From NCBI RefSeq assembly GCF_019175385.1, contig NC_083344.1, forward strand, positions 3,138,965 through 3,202,964: DNA of 64,000 bases, in the 5' to 3' direction. The stretch is from Lycium barbarum (taxonomy: Eukaryota > Streptophyta > Magnoliopsida > Solanales > Solanaceae). Shown piece by piece: positions 47,501 to 56,300 of the stretch. Below the pieces are notes generated by a model. That model did no database searches, was not told the DNA's origin, and was given only the letters and a program-made list of their open reading frames with translations. The position numbers and the translations under genes were made by a program. Positions within the stretch are counted from its first letter, which is position 1. Each line of letters opens with the position of its first letter.

Positions 47501-50257
47501 TCATATGCTACTGTACAATGCAGAAATAGGCACCTTGACACTTCCAGAATTCAACTGGCACATGTAGCACACCTATTCACTATTTGTATACTTCCCCTGC
47601 TGGGATTGTCTTGGGTGAGGCATGCTTCGGATAGAGTTATCCAGATAAAGCAGAATCACTTTATTAGGCAGTTTACTTCTCCAATTAGTTTCCATAGTCA
47701 ATTGTCTATCAATTCCTTGTTTGAAGTTTGAACGGAGATGAGTATATGATTTCTTCACAGTAAATGACCCATCTTTAAAATCCTCCCATTCCAACCTATC
47801 TTTCAGCTGAGGTTGCCAGTAATCCTTGCAAGCTTAGCTAGCAAGTATATTAGATCATTCAATTCCTAATACTGAAAATTCCTCCTCAAATGTAGGGCCC
47901 ATGAGTTGTACTGCCAGCACTGCTCTATAAAGGAGTCTAGAAAAGTAGCCAGTACACACAAGATTGGATATTCATCTTTTAGTGCCACTGTTCCCTTCCG
48001 CTTGTCTTTCCAAAATTTAATGTATTCCACTCCCAAGTTTGACTTTTGAGTTAAATTCTTCATCCCACAATCCAAAATACTCTTCCAAAGACTTGTGTCA
48101 TAAGATGATCTCCTCAGCTTTATGCATTGTTCCTCACACCGTACATTGCATTATTCACTGCTTTCTATTTTTCACAACCCAGGATTCTCCATATTATACT
48201 TCCAAAGCCATTTCATTAGCATATTCTTACTATGTAATGCCAGATCTTTTACATCAGTAAAAAATCAGAAAATCAAAAGATTGAGTTCAATAAGAGTTTG
48301 CCACTTGGATTATTCTTTCCAATCCAATTCAAAGCATATTCCATAGATAGGATAGGAATATTCCAATCTTTCTCCCCCAAGACATTTGTTCTTATCCAAT
48401 ACATAGGGTCCTTTGGGAATCCACAAAAAAGGGATACACAATTTAGACCTAAATTTAGATAATATATGCACTAAAAGAGGACATAACCAAAGGGGACCCT
48501 AGCAACAAGAAGCCGGCTTCACCACCCACACAAACCTGCTGCACAACTATGTTTTTCCTTCCCTCCCCCTTCCTCCACTTCTTTTCAGTCATAATCCTTA
48601 AACTAAAAGAACACTCACATAGGACATGTAAGCAACAAATAAAAATGAAGGCTGACTCAAGCAATCGCGGGAACGTTTAGCTCGATCCCATGGTAACTGA
48701 TGCTAAAATAAGATTATCATGAAATAAATTTTTAATTGACATAATGGGGCATGTATATACCTCCAAACAGAGATGCCTCTCTTGTTGAACGCTTTGCCTT
48801 AGGACTGCTTTTTTTGGAACTAAGGCTAGCAGATCTCACCTCACCGGCAGAATAATTATTTGAGCTGCCATCTGTGGATCGACTTTTAGGCTCAATCTTC
48901 TCAAGTCTTGCATTAATGTCTTTTAGCTGCAGTCAGTTAATAAGTCAAAACAAACACTGAGCAGAACTTCTGTTTACTACATCACATTCTATTAACCAAG
49001 TAAAGCACAAGCTAAAGTTGGAAGAGAACTCAGTTCATCACAAAGGATGTCCAAAAATAGAGAAAAGAATCTATTATCTAGAATGAAGACATCTAAAGCT
49101 AAAGGCATACCAACATGGAAGGAAGATGGTGGCGCTGAAGCTCATCCCGGAACTGGGGTCCAACTTCTGAATACATCACCTGCAAAGTGGAAACATGGAA
49201 GAATATTTATCAAACAAAAGAAAATGGGAAAGGAACAGCAGTCTGTTAAGAGACATAAATAATTGGTTTGTCGAGGCACTGAAGACTAATTAGGAAAAGC
49301 AGTTTGACCAAACACAAGAAATTGAGAAAAATATAGCAGTTTAGCTACCTCAATACATGATATGGCTGCTTCCCTCACTCCATGATTAGGATCATTCAAC
49401 ATTTGCAAAATCTGATAATAGCAACAAGGAAAAAGTGTGTTTACAACTTTTTTATTCTCAAAAAGAAAGAAAAAACTACAGGTCATTCTGTGCAGCAAAG
49501 AAAGGTTTAGCAATATATGTGCTAATAAATGAAATTCAAAAGTACGTATCTATTAATATACCGGAGGAAGAATAGCCCGTTGAAGGGGCAGTTCTGTCGA
49601 AGCAAAAAGACCAATTGCCGATGTAACAGTACGAGCAAATTCTTCTCGAACTCTAAAGCTTTTGTGCATCCAAGCATAAGACCCTGCCCTCTCAACTATA
49701 ATTGTTGGTGACGAAACCTGTATAGATTATAATAATCAATCGAATCATTTTCTAGTATTTTTACCCGCATCATACCCAAAAAAATTAGAAAATTGAGATT
49801 AAATGTTTTTTGTGATGCTCGTGTAATCAGCATATGAGTAATAAATGTCTAACAATTGTTTCAATTTCTCATTTCCACAGAAATATTTGAATAAACAAAT
49901 AGCTAAATGAACTAGAGGTCCAAAAATCCCCTCAAAGTGAGATGTCTTCAAGCTGGAAGAAAAACTGTATTCTTTTTTCTTTTTCTTTTTTTTTTTTTTT
50001 TTTTTGGTGAAACTGGTAATGTTGTATTCCTCAGCATTAAGGGTATGCTAGCCACCTGGAAGAAAAACTGTATTTACACATACACCATTAGTGTTTCTAT
50101 TATGAGAACATATACGATAACTCTGAAGGGGTTGGTTAGCACTACAGATCATTTAGAATTGTTCATACGATCAACAAAGGTCATACGTCTCAAACCTGGT
50201 AACTACAATGATATTAAAATTCCAAATCATAGAAGAGTCAACTGCAGTTTGTGGCAA

Positions 50258-50308
<51 letters not shown>

Positions 50309-53300
50309 CTATATGTGTTTGTGCGCGCATGTGAGGAATATGAATCACAACGTATATCTTGCATTTTTTACCTTGATCATCTGAAATTAATTTGTCACAA
50401 ACAATCGAGTCATACAAATTTTTCTTTTTTTGGCACACATTCAAAGCTGCAACAACTATAGAGGTATCAAGCTGCTAAGTCACACTATGAAAGTGTGGGA
50501 AAGGGTGGTCGAAATGAGGGTGAGGAGAGGTTTGTCTATTTCAGAGAACCAGTTTGGATTCATGTCGGGGCGCTCGACTACAGAAGCCATTCATATTGTA
50601 AGGAGATTGGTGGAGCAGTATAAGGAGCGGAAGAGGGACTTGCACATGGTATTCATTGACCTAGAAAAGGCTTACGACAAAGTGCCAAGCGAGGTCCTAT
50701 AGAGATGCTTGGAGGCTAAAGGTGTACCTGTGGTGTACATTAGAGCGATAAAGGACATGTATGATGGAGCTAAGACCAGGGTAAGGAGGTAGGAGGAGAC
50801 TCGGAGCACTTCCCTGTTATGATGGGGTTGCATCAGGAATCAGCTCTTAGCCCGTTTCTATTCGCCCTGGTGATGGATGAATTGACGCGACAAATATAAA
50901 GTGAGGTGCCTTGGTGTATGTTGTTCGCGGATGACATAGTCCTGATTGACGAGACTTGCAACAGAGTTAACGATAAGCTGGAGGGCTGGAGACAGACGTT
51001 GGAGTCTAAAGGATTTAAATTGAGTAAGACCAAGACAGAATACTTGGAGTGCAAGTTCAGTGGCCTACCGCGTGAGGCTGACGAGGCAGTGAGGCTTGGT
51101 ACCCAGGTCATTCAAAAGAAAGGAAGTTTCAAGTATCTTGGGTCTATTATACAGGGAGATGGGGATATCGACGATGATGTTTCACATCGTATTGGTGCAG
51201 GGTGGATGCAATGGAGGCTCGCCTCCGGAGTGCTGTGTGATAAGAAAGTGCCACCAAAACTTAAAGGCAAGTTCTATAAAGTGGTGGTTAGACCGACCTT
51301 ATTGTACGAGGCGGAGTGTTGGCCAATCAAGAAATTTCACGTTCAGAAGATAAAAGTCGCGGAAATGCGAATGCTGCGATGGAAGTGTGGGCACACTAGG
51401 AGGGATAGAATTAGGAATGAAGATATCCGAGACAAGGTGTGAGTGGCATCGGTGAAAGACAAGATGCGGGAAGCGAGGCTGAGATGGTTTGGGCATGTGA
51501 AGAGGAGAGACACAGATGCCCCAGTGCGGAGATGTGAGAGGTTGGCTATGGACGGTTTCAGGAGAGGCAAAGGGAGGCCGAAGAAACATTGGGGAGAGGT
51601 GATTAGACAGGATATGGCACAGTTTCAGCTCACTGAGGACATGACCTTAGATAGGAGGTTGTGGAGGACTCAGATTAGGATATTAGGCTAGGTGGCTAAT
51701 CCTTTCACCATAGTAGTTGTAGTTTTGCTCATTTGTTTATTGCCATTTAATTTCTGCATTTGATTGCTGCTTATATTTGTTGGGCTGTTGTACTTTGGTT
51801 ATCTTAGTTATCTATAGTAGTTAATGCTCCTTTCTTTCCGGACTGTTCTACCATGACTTTCTCGCTTTTGTTATTCCTTGCTTTCATATTGTTTTCGATA
51901 TGCTTGGTCCTATCTAACCTTTTGTCTTGTTTTTCCTCTCTTGGTCTCCTCTCTTGAGCCGAGGGTCTTTCGGAAACCGCCGCCCTACCTTTCAAGGTGG
52001 GGGTTAGGTCTGCGTACACTCTACTCTCCCCAGACCCCACATGGTGGGATTATACTGGGCTTGATTTCCCAAGGACCAAGGAACCATATTTACAATACTG
52101 TGTGAAATATTCTAGTTGGAAGGAAAAACTTTATTACACATACAGCATTAGTTTTTCCATTGTGAGAACATTTACAATAATTTTGAAGGGGTTGGTTCAC
52201 ATTACAGGTCATTTTGGGTTTGGTCATATGATCAACAAAGGTGGTACGTCTAAGACCTGATAATTACTATGATATTAACATTCCAAATTATAGAAGAATC
52301 AACTGTAGTTTCTCTCTCTCTCTCTCTCTCTCTCTTCATCTTTGTGCGTTTGCGTGTGCCCGTGGGAGGAATATGAATACACAACATATATTTAGCCTTT
52401 TTTACCCCAACCATCTGAAATTAAATTCTTCACTAGTAAAGAAATCAAGTCATACATTTTTATTTTTATTTTTTGCACACAGTTCCCAACAACTAGGGAC
52501 GGACCCAATTGGACCTTGAGGCTACTGAAATTGAACTGTCGTAATGCCGCTCGAATTGTGACTCTTGACCCCTGCACTGTTCCTTTGGGACTTTCAATTA
52601 GCTTTCTTTTTCTTTGGGGGAACATACAATCAGTAAATTTATCCTTTTCTCTTCACATATTTCAGCTCAACAACCGCACCAACCACCAATGTTTATTCCT
52701 CCAACACCAGAAAAAAAAAAAATCCAAGCCAGCACTTGAACCAACCCCTATTAATTAAAGAATAAATTACTCTAAGCAACTCTGTGATAGGACTCAATTG
52801 CAAATAGGACCCCGTATTTCAATAACATACACGTAATCCCCTTATATAGTACTTACAAACCTACACAAATATACATCAATTCACAAAAGAAAGTACACCT
52901 AAAAACAGAAATTTTAACCATCATGTGAACCAACCCTAACTAATTACCAGAAAAGTACTTTTAAAAATCCTGTAATATAACACGATTGCATATACACTCC
53001 TTTATTTCAAGACCACATACATATTAACATCAATTCAGCCAAAAATAAAGCTTGCTCCTCAATAAAACAGAAAAAAGAATCAAATTTACAGACTATCTTC
53101 TGATCATGAAAAGCAACCATGCAAAATGCATGCCTCCATTAAAGTAAGCAACAATCACCTAGAATACACTTAATCCCCCTATAATATTTATAAGCCTGTA
53201 CAAATTACAGATATTCACTAAACCGACCAGCATTTGATCAACCCTTATTAATTGCTACTAGTAAATTACTTTCAACAACCCTATAATATAACACAATTGC

Positions 53301-56300
53301 ATTGATCCTCCTTTATTTCTAGACCATAAACAAATCAACATCAATTCAGCCAAAAAAAAAAAAAAAAACTTTCACCTCAATAGAACAAATAAAAGGATCA
53401 AATTCCAGTTAATATTCACCCTTATTAGTTACCACTCCCTCCGTCCATTTTTACTTGTCTGTGTCCAGTTTGGAAGATCAAGAGATAATTTATCACTTAG
53501 TTCCTAATTTATCCTTATAATTAACTATAATCATTTCCCAACACATTGAATTTATCATATTCAAAGGCTGTTTCGCATCACCCAATCGTTCAACCACAGC
53601 CAGCAACATTGAAGTAAATGCTAAGGCCTCAACCACCCTTATCAATTACTAGTAAATTACTTTAAACTACCCTGTAATATAACACAATTACATATACACT
53701 CCTTTATTTCAAGGCCATACACAATAATTAACATCGATTTAGCCAACAAACTAAACTTTCACCTCAATAAGAACAAAAAGAAGGATCAAATTCGAGTTAA
53801 TATAGAGACTATCTTCTGATCATGAAATGCAACAATCACCTAACATACACTTAATCCCTCTTATGTAATACTTACCAGCCTGTACACAAAACCATCCAGC
53901 AGTTGATCCCACCCTTATTAATTACTACTCCATCTATCCCAATTTATGTGATATAGTTCGGATTTCGAATATAGCATGCACATAATCCCCATTTATAATA
54001 CTTATAAGCCTGTACAAATTCAGCATTTGATCCTACGCGTATTAATTAATTAATTTAAACTACCCTGTAATATACTCCCTCCGTCCCAAAATAAGTGTCA
54101 CCTTAGGAACTCAAGACAAGATCTGGCAAGTGTTTCCAACTATGCCCTTAACATTTAAAAAAGTAGTCTTCTTTAATATTGTTCAATTCTCAAAGAACAT
54201 CTGATAAATAGGGGTAAGTTTATTAAACTCCACATGTTATTTATTGATTTCTTAATGAGAGTGATTTTTGCTAAGGTGACACTTATTTTGTGACACTCTT
54301 TCCTTTTTAGTCAGTAACGCCTTTCTATATTTAGTAAAAAATTCAACTTTAAATTTACCTTTTTACCTTAATAATGGAATGATGTGAAGCCACACAAATT
54401 TCTATGATTTATCTTAGACCATAAGTTTTAGAAGCTTTCTTTATTTCTTAAATTTCATGTCCAATCAAACACCCTCGTATAAAATAGGACGTAGGGAGCA
54501 GTAAATTACTTTAAACAACCCTGTAACATAACACAATTGCATATACACTCCTTTCTTTCAGCCAAAAAACAAATTTCACCCGGACACCCGGTGCTTAATC
54601 AAAAAAAAAAAAAACAAATTTCACCTCAATAAGAACAATAAAACATCAAATTCAAGTTAACATACAGACTACATTCCGATCATTAAACGCAACCATACAA
54701 ATGCATTACCTCCATCAAAATGAAGCACAAATCGCTTAGCACCACCAATTACTACTAATAAATTACGCACAAATAGCCTAGCTGCATCAATTACTACCAA
54801 CAAATTACGCACAAATCGCCTAGCCGCATCAATTACTACTAACAAATCACGCACAAATCGCCTAGCCGCATCAATTACTACTAATAAATCACGCACAAAT
54901 CGCCTAGCCGCATCAATTACTAATAATAAATCACGCACAAATCGTCTAGCCGCATCAATTACAACAACAACAACAACAACCCAGTGAAATCCCACATCGT
55001 AGGGTCTGGGGAGGGTAGTGTACGCAGACCTGACTCCTACCAAGGTAGGACGGCTGTTTCCGAAAGACTCCCGGCTCAATAAAAGCATAAAAAGAAGTCA
55101 GATACGGTTAGATAAGGTTAAGAGATTCGGATAAGAGATTTAAAGCGATATGGAAATGAAATAATGCAAGCGACACAGATAATACAGGATAATCAGAGCA
55201 CAGAAAATAACCGATAATAGCAGAAATCAGAGCAGATGACACAGGATAACCAAAGCACAGGAAATAACACATAATAACAGATAATAGCAGAAATCGGAGC
55301 ACAAGAAATTATATTGCAATAATGCGACTACTAATAAGAACGGATAACGAGACTATCTACTAGTCTTCTACCCTAATTTGGGTCCTCCAAACCCTCTTAT
55401 CTAAGGTCATGTCCTCGGTAAGCTGTAATTGCGCCATGTCGTGTCTAATTACCTCTCCCCAATACTGCTTCGGCCTACCCCTACCTCGTCTGAAACCATC
55501 CATGGCCAACCTCTCACACCTCCGCACTGGGGCATCTGTATCTCTCCTCTTCACATGCCCAAACCATCTCAATCTCGCTTCTCGCATCTTGTCTTCCACC
55601 GAGGCCACCCCCACCTTATCCCGAATATCCTCATTCCTAATCCTGTCACTCCTGGTGTGGCCACACATCCATCTCAACATTCTCATCTCGGCAACTTTGA
55701 TCTTTTGAACGTGAGAGATCTTAACTGGCCAACACTCCGCCCCATACAGCATAGTCGGTCTAACCACCACTTTGTAGAACTTGCCCTTAAGTTTTGGTGG
55801 CACTTTTTTGTCACATAGCACTCCGAAAGCAAGCCTCCATTTCATCCACCCTGCCCCAATACGATGTGTGACATCATCGTCAATCTCCCCGTTGCCTTGC
55901 ACAATAGACCCAAGGTACTTGAAACTACTTTTCTTCTGGATGGCCTGGGTACCAAGCCTTACTTCCAAGTCAGCCTCCTGAGTTGCTTCACTGAACTTAC
56001 ACTCCAAGTACTCTGTCTTGGTCCTACTCAGCGTAAACCCTTTAGACTCCAGAGTATGTCTAACCTAGCCGCATCAATTACTACTAATAAATCAGGCACA
56101 AATCGCCTAGCCGCATCAATTACTACTAATAAATCACGCACAAATCGCCTAGCCGCATCAATTACTACTAATAAATTAGGCACAAATCGCCTAGCCACAT
56201 CAATTACTACTAATAAATCAGGCACAAATCGCCTAGCCGCATCAATTACGACTAACAAATAACGCACAAATCGCCTAGCCGCATCAATTACTACTAATAA

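Larger units (their letters stand above)
52900..54720 (-). repeat. Duplicated copies of the CLASP exon 1/intron 1 junction
   Basis: The intron-proximal text 'cctgtaatataacacaatt' plus 'catatacactcctttatttc' occurs near 52969, 53280, 53671 and 54519, besides its original place at 57232-57265. Exon 1 derived pieces occur too: 53127-53158 (TGCCTCCATTAAAGTAAGCA), 53565-53622 (TCACCCAATCGTTCAACCAC) and 54703-54750. MITEs have inserted among them. These are non-coding, decayed copies in the gene's own orientation. Confidence 0.75.

Noticed and set aside
50056..52495. LTR retrotransposon with 400 bp LTRs
   Set aside because: The repeats lack TG...CA ends, primer binding site and polypurine tract, and the inside is a non-LTR RTE.
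54669..55088. Open frame across minisatellite and RTE tail
   Set aside because: A chance fusion of repeat text and RTE 3' non-coding sequence.
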